In this document: one piece after another, positions 1-9,128 of the stretch
How positions within the stretch are numbered: the first letter of the stretch is position 1
Layout of the letters: each line of letters begins with the position of its first letter
Assembly: GCA_905397405.1 (NCBI GenBank)
Contig: CAJPVJ010000828.1
Coordinates: 1-20,129 of the forward strand
DNA: 20,129 nt
Direction: 5' to 3'
Source of the DNA: Oppiella nova
Taxonomy: Eukaryota; Arthropoda; Arachnida; Sarcoptiformes; Oppiidae
Notes under the pieces: model-generated
Database searches by the model: none
What the model saw: the letters and a program-made list of their open reading frames with translations, nothing else
Told to the model about the DNA's origin: nothing
Position numbers and translations under genes: made by a program

Positions 1-491
1 GCAATTTATTTTTGATATTTAATAAAAGTGATCAATAAGTTTTCAAAATCAATTCATATTATGTCACATTAATTTTAAAAATAAGTTTATCATCATTTTA
101 AATAATATATTTTATTTAATCATAAAATTTTATGCCAATCATAATAATTATTAAAATTAAAATCTATTTATAATTAAAATTCATAGGTAATAGAGTACTA
201 CTGTATTATTACTGTAATTGGCATTAAATATGCTAGTTAAATCTAAAAATAATACATAAGTTACATAAATAGTTTTATCAAAATTAGTAAAATAAACTAT
301 TATAAATAAACTTAATAGTAAAATTTTAAATGACAATTAACTATACAAACATATCGATTCAAAAAATAATACATAAAAATTTTCAAGCGCATACACCTAC
401 ACACTGTAAAACAATACAATACAATAGTGTTTATAAATAGCATTAAGACTATACATACGAATTCAACCTCGTAAGCATTATATACTCAGTC
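1..491. other. AT-rich spacer left of the tRNA gene
   Basis: No exon-like island, conserved motif or extended inverted repeat is visible here. The stretch is uniformly A/T-rich with short A and T runs, like the other spacers of this window. Nothing ties it to the LRR gene array on the right. Confidence 0.6.
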
Positions 492-563
492 GCGCCAGTG
501 GTATAACGGTCAGCATAGCCGCTTCCCAAGCGGTTGATCCGGGTTCGACTCCCGGCTGGCGCA
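492..563 (+). tRNA. tRNA-Gly (anticodon CCC)
   Basis: A complete 72-nt cloverleaf can be folded by eye. The acceptor stem GCGCCAG pairs with CTGGCGC (556-562), followed by discriminator A563. The anticodon loop TTCCCAA (523-529) is closed by CCGC/GCGG and puts CCC at 525-527, reading glycine GGG codons. The T arm is CCGGGTTCGACTCCCGG. Internal pol III promoters are present: box A TGGTATAACGG at 499-509 and box B GGTTCGACTCC at 542-552. A T6 run at 571-576 is the likely pol III terminator. There is no intron and no encoded CCA, as expected for a eukaryotic nuclear tRNA gene. It is the only feature on the + strand and lies about 460 bp beyond the 3' end of the LRR array. Confidence 0.95.
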
Positions 564-570
564 CAATTTC

Positions 571-576
571 TTTTTT
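571..576 (+). terminator. Pol III T-run terminator of the tRNA-Gly gene
   Basis: Six T residues begin 8 nt after the discriminator base, and a second run lies just beyond. This is the usual pol III stop signal and supports the tRNA gene being functional. Confidence 0.75.
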
Positions 577-1024
577 GTTTTTTGTCGTTATTTTTACTTT
601 TTATTTATTTTTTCAACTGGATTAATCATATTCAGTTTAAAATTATTTCTAAATGCCATTTAATAATTATTAATTCCATTATTTTCCGAGTTAAAGCTAT
701 TTAAGCAAGTTATTTTAACTTTTAGTAGCAAATAACCTTATATTCTGTCATATAACATAATACAGTAGTACATAAATGACGTTGACAATAAACCTTTACT
801 ATTATAAGTTAAATATTGTGCATATCATCTCGTTTTATAAATAATTTATTTAATTTACTGGAAATACAACAGTTTTATGCTTGATTAAAATTGTATTCAT
901 CTATTTATAATAAAATGAAAATAGAGACAATAATATTAAACTTAACAAACTTTAACTACTATTTCAACAAAACTAACCATAGCACAATATTAAACTAATT
1001 AAACCTGGTCACCACCACCTCGAC
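577..1024. other. Spacer between tRNA and gene A, probably holding gene A's 3' UTR
   Basis: No coding island is visible. The right-hand part is downstream of gene A on the - strand and should hold its 3' UTR. The reverse complement of TTTATT at 846-851 is an AATAAA, but such hexamers are common by chance in this AT-rich DNA. Confidence 0.45.
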
Positions 1025-1141
1025 CTACTCATCATCTACCTGGTCACTGGCCACTGTAGTACTGGTGGGCGGAGTACCGGTCACTTGCTTATGGGTGTGT
1101 GACAAAAGGGGTCGACCATCAGTCGCAATGGCGTTCAACAG
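1025..1141 (-). other. Conserved C-terminal extension of gene A behind its TAG stop
   Basis: In the same frame as gene A's exon 4, this stretch encodes LLNAIATDGRPLL, then SHTHKQ, a Thr/Pro-rich linker and an acidic end DQVDDE, closed by TAG at 1025-1027. It matches the C-terminal tail of gene B (LFNAIATDGRPLLQHTHKE, acidic DDDQDDS end). It contains no other stop or frame break. Either it has recently stopped being translated, or it is reached by read-through. Confidence 0.65.
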
Positions 1142-2802
1142 CTACTTCTGTAGGCCGAGCGCCACCTTATTGTCGATCAGCCACTCGTTATTGGTGTCCA
1201 ACTCCATGAGGTCGCCGGACATGTCGCACGTGTTGGGGTCGTGACCCCTGTCCTCGAAGAAGTCGTAGAAAGTAGTCTGCGGTAAATAACTCAACTTCGG
1301 GTTACCCGTGAGGGTTAGGGTCGTCACCCGATTCGTGGGGAACACGTACTGCCCGAAAGAGTTGCCGTGCAGTTGGTTGCCCTCCAAGTGGATGGTTATG
1401 CGGTCCCACGTGGAGTACGTGAACGAAAAGGCGTAGTCCGATACGTTCACAATGAGCTGGTTGGACAGGTCCACCAGTTTTAGGTCTGGGTCAGATTGTA
1501 AAGTTTTATACAATGTTAATTATGTGTGTTATAATTCATTTTAAAATTATTTAGGCTTAAAATATTTTATAACTACTATTTTGCTGCTAGTACATAATTA
1601 GTTTAATAACTTATTAGTTATGCTAATGTATTGGCTAGCATTGTGAATGTGCTAGATACGATATAAAAATACTTTAAAATTTAAAGTAATCTTATATTAT
1701 TAGTACAAATTAGTATTGTCATTTAAATTAGTATCACAAACCAGATTGTATAAATGTTTATAATGTGTATTTATAAATTACTGATCAGGTTAACTTACTT
1801 CTGAGTGTTGAGAAGGCGTTTTTGCCAACTGTCCCAATCTTACCACGGGTTTGTCGACCCCCGAAGTCAACGGTATGCAGATTAGTGAGGACTCCCATCT
1901 TGTCATTGAAGGCATTGTCGGGGATTTGGATTATATTACTGCCGGTTATGGTAATGGTCTCCACATTTGTTAATGTACTCAATGCTCCAAACAGATTACA
2001 AGTGGAGTTTACTGGGTCACTTTCATAAAAACATTTTATTTAAATCTTATAATAGTTACAATACTAATTAAAACAATAATTGTTATATTGATAACCTTAG
2101 CCAACTATAAACTGTTTATCAACTGTAAACTGTTAAACTGTAAATTAACTAGCACTACTGAGTTCAATCAATAAGGTGCATGGTTGATACGTATAATCAT
2201 TTTTAAACACCATTTAAGTGACTGTACCTACAGCCAAAAATGGGTACTGTATATAGCTAATTTATTGTAAAATTAAATTACAATGATACTATTAATCGAC
2301 AAAATCTACAAAATTAACATGCACATACAGTATAAAACTTACTAATAAACTTACCTAAAATCAGTCAACTCGGCCGTGAACCTATTGATCCTAGGCCCTA
2401 AACCCCCAAATGCCATAGGATTGACACAGGACAGTTTGGAGCACCCGATCATTTTGATTTCGCCGAATTGGATGCCGTGAAACACCGAAGCGGGCAATTC
2501 GGTCAGCGAACTACTCTCCAGTTGAAAGCCCGTGTAATAACGGCTCCCATAGGGAGCACCGGCAGCTAATTGAGTGAATTTGTCATCCAGGTCCAGGTCC
2601 CCGCTAGCGTCCACGCACTTGATCCAGTCGTTGCTACAGGTGCAAGGTGCAAAGTCATCAGGGTTGGGGCAAAAGTCGCATGCGTAGGTCAGTGCGATTA
2701 TAGATAGTAAGTATACTAGGACAGATTTTTATAAATTAAAATAATCATTAAAATTATTTTTTTAAGTTAAATATTTTTAAAATTACCTAGTGTATAACCC
2801 AT
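1142..2802 (-). CDS. Gene A: secreted LRR protein with an early TAG stop
   Basis: Four exons on the - strand: 2802-2787 (16 nt), 2715-2355, 2019-1799 and 1485-1142, with GT-AG introns in phases 1, 2, 1. The product is 313 residues. It has a signal peptide (MGYTLVYLLSIIALTYA), an N-cap with five Cys (CDFCPNPDDFAPCTC and a following IKC), LRRs such as LTELPASVFHGIQF and IIQIPDNAFND, an NST sequon next to the exon-3 Cys, then LVDLSNQ and LTLTGNPKLSYLP repeats and a C-cap NTCD...WLIDN. The reading frame ends at TAG (1142-1144), just after VALGLQK. The homologous codon in gene B is AAG. Behind the stop the frame stays open for 37 family-like codons to a second TAG at 1025-1027, which would give 352 residues. 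It may be a recent nonsense allele, a shortened protein or a read-through gene. Closest relative here is gene B. No enzymatic motif is visible, so its role is unknown. Confidence 0.75.
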
Positions 2803-3723
2803 TGCTAATTATGTTAAGCCACAAAGTGATAATGAAAAATACGTTTATTTAAGAATTAGTACTTTCGAACTTATATTATTTTCAAATAACCTTGCTAAAT
2901 ATCTTTTAAAAGTCAAGTGCATCCTATTAAAATCATACAATATTATGAAGTTTTTCATAAGTTTTGAAACGATTAATAACATTGTTACAGATTATAACTT
3001 AGTACCTCATTATAGACATTGAAACTAAGTACTTTAAAAACATAAGTAAACATTAGCTATTTAATCTTGATATTAAAAAATATTATTTTAATGCACTAAC
3101 AAAATATTTTTTAAACAAATTTATTTTATAAAAACTGTAATATTATAAAACAATTAATTAAGTATTTTATTTTTATAATTAAAAATAATTATGTGGGTCC
3201 AAACATCTCCAGTCTAATTACATCAAGAAAATTTTGAATTTTTAAATAATTTTTTTTAATGACCTTCCTTATTTAAAAACAATTAAATTTAATTATAACA
3301 CTATCATAAAACCAAATTACTTTAATTTTACTAATCATCCTGGTCATCATCGCTACTATCTACTATCGCAGGTTTAAAATATTGAACTGTCCAATGTTAT
3401 GGTTTAAAGGCTTAAATTGTTTAAATTAATCTAGATTAATTTTGGCTCGACCTTTTTTATTTATTCATTTACTCGTGAAATTCACTTTATTTATAAAACT
3501 ATTATTTGATAGAGAATCAAAATATTTTACAAAAACTGTAACATTATAAAACTAATTATTAAATATTTTATTTTTATTTTTTAAAATAATTATCCGGGAT
3601 AGGTGGTGCAGTAACACCAAGTAAACTTTTATTTTTTAAATTAAAAAATAATTACCTCCCTTATTGAAAAACAATTAAATGCTATTTTAATATTATGTAT
3701 CATTAAACACAATTAATAAAATT
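2803..3723. other. A-B spacer with a ~400-bp-offset tandem duplication
   Basis: The DNA just right of 2802 should hold gene A's promoter, and the DNA just left of 3724 gene B's 3' UTR. The stretch around 3128-3372 is repeated, diverged, around 3527-3770. Both copies share a core starting AAAAACTGTAA, an AAATAATTAT segment, AACAATTAAAT and finally ATCATCCTGGTCATCATCGC. The right copy includes gene B's true 3' end. Apart from the gene-tail relic, no further coding island is visible. Confidence 0.55.
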
Positions 3724-3770
3724 TTACGAATCATCCTGGTCATCATCGCTATTAACTACCGACGCCACGG
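3128..3770. repeat. Diverged tandem duplication of the 3' end of a B-type gene
   Basis: Two units, about 3128-3372 and 3527-3770, are offset by roughly 400 bp. Their best-matching blocks are ACTGTAATATTATAAAAC versus ACTGTAACATTATAAAAC and the exact block ATCATCCTGGTCATCATCGCTA. The right unit ends inside gene B's last exon. The left unit ends with a lone copy of the last codons. Divergence in between shows the event is not recent. Confidence 0.6.
3331..3372 (-). pseudogene. 3'-terminal relic of a lost B-type LRR gene
   Basis: Read on the - strand, this piece gives VDSSDDDQDD and a TAG stop at 3331-3333. Gene B ends VVNSDDDQDDS and TAA. The nucleotide block coding DDDQDD is the same in both. 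To its right no further exon homology is found, so only about the last 13 codons plus 3' flank survive. It could be the last trace of an eighth array member, or a side product of a local tandem duplication of gene B's 3' end. Use as an alternative last exon is possible but unsupported. Confidence 0.6.
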
Positions 3771-5655
3771 TGGTAGTGGTGGGCGCGGCAGTCATTTCCT
3801 TGTGGGTGTGTTGCAAAAGGGGTCGACCATCCGTTGCAATCGCATTAAACAACTTCTTCTGTAGGCCGAGCGCCACTTTATTGTCGATCAGCCACTCGTT
3901 ATTGGTGTCCACCTCCTGAAGATCGCCCGATATATCCAGGATATTGGGGTCGTGACCCCTGTCCTCGAAGTAGTCGTAGAAACTGCTCTGGTTCAAATAA
4001 CTGAGCTTAGGGTTACCCGTGAGGGTCAGGTTCGTGACCCGATTGGTGGGGAATACATGTGCGCCGAATGACAGGCCATTCAATTGGTTGCCCTCCAAGT
4101 GAATGGATATGCGGTCCCACGTGGCCGTCGTGAACGAAAAGGCGTAGTCATGGATGTTGATCAGCCTCTGGTTGGACAGGTCCACCAGTTTTAGGTCTGG
4201 GTATCATTATATAATAAAAATGTTATTATTTTATAAAGGTCATTTCAATATACAATAGTAATTAATTTAAGACAATAGATAAGCGACTTATTTTGATAAA
4301 AAATTTAATATTTTGTAATTCATTAAGTTTATGTATCATAAAATTTAAAATTGTTATAATCTATTATATAAAGTAATTGTTTTGAATGTCGCTTTAAGTT
4401 TTATAAAATAAATACTTAATTGATATTATAATATTAATTAATATTAATTATAATTATAATATTATAATACAACGCTACATTGACCCAGTTGTAATAAATG
4501 TAACAACCTCTTATACTAAAGCAATTTAAACTATTTTTTGAACAGTTTGTTATAAAAAATTAAAGCCATATAAAATCCTTATTTAACAAACTAGCACACA
4601 TACTTTACGTACTTAATCATTATCAACTAACAAATTGTAAGGTAAATAAATGACTTACTAGTGAGTGTTGAGAAGGCATTTTTGCCAACTGTCCCAATCT
4701 TGCCCTTAGTCTGTCGGCCCCCGAAGTCCACGGTATGTAAGTTCACGAGTACTCCCATCCGATCATTGAAGGCATTGTCGGGAATTGCGATGATTTCACT
4801 GCCGGTTATACTAATGGTCTCCACGTTTGTCAATGTACTCAACGCCGAAAACAGGTCACACGTATAGTTGACCGTTGAGATGACCGGGGAGCTTTTATAA
4901 AATAATTAATAGAACATTAGGTACATTTTTGGTAAACAATAATATACAATAAAGACCCAATAAAGTCCAATACAATATATAATGGAAAATAATTAACAAA
5001 TTTTGAAATATCTTTTAGGTTTATGATAATTAAAATAGTATAATTAAACAAAATAAACTCAATGAGTTAATTAGAAAATTGAAATTTCTACATTATAACC
5101 ACAATTATAAGTTGCTCAGCACTACAATATTTTTTAAACTTGGCACTTTCTAAATAAATTATTTTTAGGCTGCGTATAAGCGACCAAAATTATTTAATTA
5201 AGATCATACCTAAAATTGGTTAACTCGGCGGTAAACCTATTAATCCTGGGTCCCAGTCCCTCGAAAGCCTTTGGGTCCACACAATACAGTTTAGAGCACC
5301 CTATGAACCGGAGTTCTCCAAATTGAATGCCATGAAATACGGAAGCTGGTAGCATGGTCATTGAGCTACTTTCCAGCTGAAAAGCCGTGTAGTATCTGGA
5401 CCCATAGGGGGCACCCTGTGCTAACTGTGAAAATTTGTCATCTAGGTCCAATTCACCGGCAGTGTCCACGCATTTGATAACATCGTTATTGCACGTGCAT
5501 GGTGCAAAGTCATCAGGGTTAGGGCAGTAGTCACACGCATTGGTCAGCGCTATAGCTGTTAGTATAAGTGCTGTAAAATAAGTTTAATTTTTGAAATAAA
5601 TATTTTATTAGAATAAAGTTATTTTAGTTTATAAGTTACCTAGTCTAAATCCCAT
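3724..5655 (-). CDS. Gene B: intact secreted LRR protein, 360 residues
   Basis: Exons 5655-5640 (16 nt), 5570-5210, 4891-4659 and 4196-3724; introns of 69, 318 and 462 bp, phases 1, 2, 1. The join MGFRL+ALILTAIALTNA gives a good signal peptide. Residues 18-40 form a Cys-rich N-cap (CDYCPNPDDFAPCTC...IKC). LRR-like segments follow, including MTMLPASVFHGIQF, IIAIPDNAFND, LVDLSNQ and LTLTGNPKLSYL, with an NYT sequon before the exon-3 Cys. The C-cap has WLIDNK near residue 305. The tail is Thr-rich and then acidic (DDDQDDS). Oddly, residue 290 is Leu (NILD) where nearly all paralogues have the C-cap Cys (NTCD). No membrane segment other than the signal peptide is seen, so secretion is inferred. 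A TTTATT at 3628-3633 (AATAAA on the - strand) is a possible poly(A) signal. Function unknown; annotation by fold only. Confidence 0.88.
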
Positions 5656-6647
5656 GTTTGAACAATTTTAACACAAAAATAAAAGTGAAATGTGGATTAC
5701 CTTTAACATAATTATTTTATATGTGCTTTTAAAAATATTATATCTTTAGTGTCAACCTTGATCATATTGCCGCTTAGGTAGACAAATTGTTTACTAATCA
5801 ATATTTTGTTTAGCTATTTTATCTATAATATACTTTGTAACTGAAAATCTATGTAGGTCATTATTTTAGGGTTACTAAAGTAACAATTGTTAGCAAAAAA
5901 AAATATTTAAAATATTCTGTATATCATTTAAATTCAATAAATTAAATTAATATTCTAGATATGATATTAAACATATTAAATATTTTAATGAATTATATTA
6001 TTATATTTTTTAATATGAATATAATTTATATTAAATAAATTGCTAAGATTAAATATGACAATTATTAAAACTTGGATTTATCTATTATAAATTAAATATC
6101 AATGTCAATTAACAAGTGACAAAAAAGACTTAAGTTGTTGACCTAAATTTTATTACTAGTATTTTAATACAATATTTATATACAAGATTAATATCTTCAG
6201 TTAATATCCGGATATTTTAAGTTTTTTTTATATTAATGGCATTGACATTAATAATGGTAAAATGTGCTTTATCATTTATCAAATAGTGAAATTCATTATC
6301 ATGAAATTGTATTTTTATTTTTAATAATAAAATCATACTCATATTACTAATAGATGTTAGAAACATATTTCTAAATTATTTTTTGTAATTATTTGTATTG
6401 TTATCATAAAATATTTATTAAAAATATATTTAGTTTTTAAAATAAAAATATTTGGATTGAAATATTGTACTCATTATTATGCATTTCGCTCACTATCTGT
6501 ACTTATCAAGATATTTTAATACATAGTATAACATTACAGTAATTAAAATTTATATAACCAACTAAACATACTAAACACTGTTACACAAATAATGATTAAA
6601 ATTTTAAAAAACATTGAGTTTGTAAAATACATACAATTGCATTACAA
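5656..6647. other. B-C spacer
   Basis: About 990 bp of AT-rich DNA holding gene B's promoter side (right of 5655) and gene C's 3' flank (left of 6648). No GC-balanced coding island, long inverted repeat or paralogous gene fragment was seen. TATAAAATA-like strings about 70 nt upstream of gene B's ATG cannot be told from background. Confidence 0.5.
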
Positions 6648-8353
6648 TTAAACATCATATACTCTAACAGCACCAGGAGCCTCGGTAATAGGCGGGTCGC
6701 CACTCATCTCCTGTTCCGTATGATTCAACAGAGACTTGCCGTCCATTCCCATGGCATACAATAGCTTCCTATTTAGGCCTAACTTTACTTTATAGCGAAC
6801 TAACCACTGGTTTCTCACATCAATGGCTAACATATCGCCCAAAACATCGCACGTATTGTTTGCGTGACTTTTCTCCCCAAAAAACTCGTGAAACCCCAGT
6901 TCGGGTAAGGCGTGTAAATAGGGATTACCGCCCAGTTTAAGCTGGGTAGACCTGTTGGATAAAAACACGTCCTTGCCAAATGAGTAGCTGTATAAGAAAT
7001 TGTGCTCCAGGTTAATTGTTATCGAGGTGTTTAGGCTGGAATCGAGAAATTCAAATGTATAGTCAAGTATTTTATCAATGTTTTGATTGGACAGGTCGAT
7101 TAGCTCCAGGTCTGTAAGAAACAAAATATATATATTATATATATTTTAAGATAAAGTTGAAAATTAACTATATGTTAAATATAAAAAAATTAATTGTTTA
7201 TGATAATGTATAATAAATGTGTAAATGAATAATAATAATTTATTAAATTGTCTGTTTATGGAAATTATTTTAATTATGACAGACTGTAATGTTAAATATG
7301 TTGTATGTATAAAATATTATTTCATATATTAATTGGAATCTTGATTGATTATAATTTATTTTGTATGCAATTATATCAGTCATGAATTATCATTTTAAAA
7401 ATTTATTTTATATTTAAACTGGTTTTAGATTCTAGAACATAAACGTATGTATTATAATACTTTACTGTATATTAAAATAATTTGATGTTATGTATAAATA
7501 TTATAACAAAACTGAATAGTAGTAGCTGTATATTATACAGTAATTAAATGATACTAACTTTTTAGAGTAGAAAAGGCTCTTTTGCCAATTTTATATATCT
7601 TTCCCTTTGTCTGTCGACCCCCGAAGTCAATAGTCTTAAGCCTAGTGAGAGCACCGGTATTGTCATTGAAAGCATTATCGGGAATAGCTGTTAGTTCACT
7701 GCCGACTATACTAATAGTCTCCACATTTGTTAATGTACTCAACGCTGCAAACAGATTACAGGTAGCGTTGGGAGGGTCGACACCTCTATAATAGACAAAC
7801 AGTTATTAATTACTATTAGATTAGTTATATAATTTAAAATTTTAAAAATGAATCGAAAAAATGTATTAGGTATATTTATAAAACTAATATTGGTTAGCTT
7901 ACCTAAAATCGCTGACCTCAACCATAAAACTGGTTGTATTATATGCCAGCCCCACGAAAGCACGGGGATCAACGCATTGCAGTTTTGAACAGCCGGTAAA
8001 TTTTAGTTCACCAAATTGTACACCGTGAAATGCCGCTGGGGGCAGGTAGGTTATGGCAGTGTCTACTAATTCAAATGATTTATAATATAAGGTGTCATTA
8101 GTTACGTGGGCTAATGCATCGAAAAAGTTATCAAGGTCCAGTTCTTTAGTTGTTGCTACACATTTAATGTGATTGTTGTGGCATGTGCATGGTAATATGT
8201 CAGCAGGGTCTGGGCAGTAGTCACTGGCACTGGTAGATGACCAAAATAATGCTATAATCAAATAATATTATGAATAATATGCTTTCTACTATATTTTTAC
8301 CAACAAAATATAATTTCAATTAACTTACCTATTGCATAAATTATAACTAACAT
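6648..8353 (-). CDS. Gene C: intact secreted LRR protein, 354 residues
   Basis: Exons 8353-8329 (25 nt), 8251-7903, 7785-7559 and 7111-6648; introns of 77, 117 and 447 bp, phases 1, 2, 1. The signal peptide is MLVIIYAI+ALFWSSTSA. The N-cap is DYCPDPADILPCTC with HIKC, one Cys fewer than in A and B. LRR-like segments include ITYLPPAAFHGVQF, the GCSKLQCVDPRAF pair of Cys, LTAIPDNAFND, LELIDLSNQNI and LKLGGNPYLHALPE. An NAT sequon precedes the exon-3 Cys. The C-cap is NTCDVLGD...WLVRYK, and the tail ends EAPGAVRVYDV without the acidic end of B. It is the founder type for exons 1-3 of gene F, which it matches closely in exons and introns. No stop or frame break was found. Secretion is inferred; the ligand is unknown. 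Confidence 0.88.
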
Positions 8354-8642
8354 ATTTTATTTTATATTTTGATCAAATTTTAAATTAATAATTCTGAATA
8401 TATTTAATATTCAAAGTATACAAATAAAAATGTGTACAAAATGTTTGCATATACTGTATATAGACAATTTTTTTGTACTGTATAATAAACACATGCTTAA
8501 TTTACAGTATTATCTATTCAATTAGAAAATGCAATACAATTCTCGGAATATTTTTAATTGTTATAAATTGTTTGTACTTGCTTTATATTCACCATCTATT
8601 TAATATATTAGTAGTTACACATTATATAATATTATTTTAATA
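8354..8642. other. Upstream region of gene C, shared with gene F
   Basis: This presumptive promoter region is closely matched upstream of gene F (about 15989-16270). It includes a block around 8505-8553 with TTACAGTATTATCTATTC and AATGCAATACAATTCTCGG that is almost unchanged. The duplication is recent enough that this alone does not prove regulatory constraint. Confidence 0.45.
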
Positions 8643-8745
8643 TATGGATAGGCCAGTGCTGAATAAACTTTAGAAAATAAATTTCAAGCTGTAATTGTAG
8701 CACATATTTATTTTCTAGAGTTACTTCAACAAATATCAGTCCATA
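8643..8745. mobile_element. Short palindromic TIR element next to a MITE
   Basis: Imperfect inverted repeats face each other across a ~20-bp centre. The core arms are 8665-8682 and 8705-8721 (AACTTTAGAAAATAAAT against AACTCTAGAAAATAAAT), and weaker pairing runs outward to ATATGG on both sides. The homologous spacer right of gene F lacks this block. It has no coding capacity. A non-autonomous DNA transposon is the best reading; the exact ends are uncertain because the next element abuts it. Confidence 0.5.
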
Positions 8746-8923
8746 TGGGTTTCATCATGCAGAAAAGGGGCATTTATTTTGCAGTGCAAACTGTGTGCAA
8801 AACCTAATCAATGCTTTTCATAAGTAATAAACACTGTGTGTTAGTATTAAAATCATTGATATGGTTATGTTTACAGTTCGCCCTGCAAAATAAATGCCCC
8901 TTTTCTGCATGATGAGACCCATA
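8744..8923. mobile_element. MITE family 1, near-complete copy with ~50-bp TIRs
   Basis: The left arm TGGGTTTCATCATGCAGAAA (from 8746) runs on to about 8794. It is the inverse of the right arm ending TGCATGATGAGACCCA at 8921, with only a few mismatches over about 50 bp. The centre is about 80 bp. TA dinucleotides at 8744-8745 and 8922-8923 look like the target duplication, as for Tc1/mariner-type non-autonomous elements. There is no open reading frame. Diverged relatives lie in the second introns of genes E and G. The matching spacer right of gene F lacks this insertion, so it postdates the C/F duplication or was lost there. Confidence 0.8.
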
Positions 8924-9128
8924 TATAAATATCTCTTATTAATTATTCCTATATCAATATCCAGTATTAATATCTTTTTAAAGATAACGAATTTTTTAAA
9001 TAAAATTTTGTACTTCTTTTAATTAATTTTATTATTGAATATTTTCTAAATACAAATTGTAATTTATTAAAAATTTATAATTTTATTAACCACGACGATA
9101 AATATTTAATTAATTATAGAAAATTATA

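Noticed and set aside
1822-2028. Recurrent open frame of 65-70 codons on the + strand opposite exon 3 (also 4661-4867, 7582-7791, 17444-17710)
   Set aside because: It lies antisense to conserved coding exon 3, has no shared start context or known domain, and its recurrence is explained by conservation of the sense codons.
4430-4475. AT palindromes in intron 3 of gene B
   Set aside because: Built only of A and T in low-complexity sequence, with no paired ends or target duplication, so not called as an element.
5722-5735. TATA-like box upstream of gene B (and similar strings upstream of E and G)
   Set aside because: TATAAA strings are expected by chance every few hundred bases in DNA this AT-rich, and position is not conserved between subfamilies.
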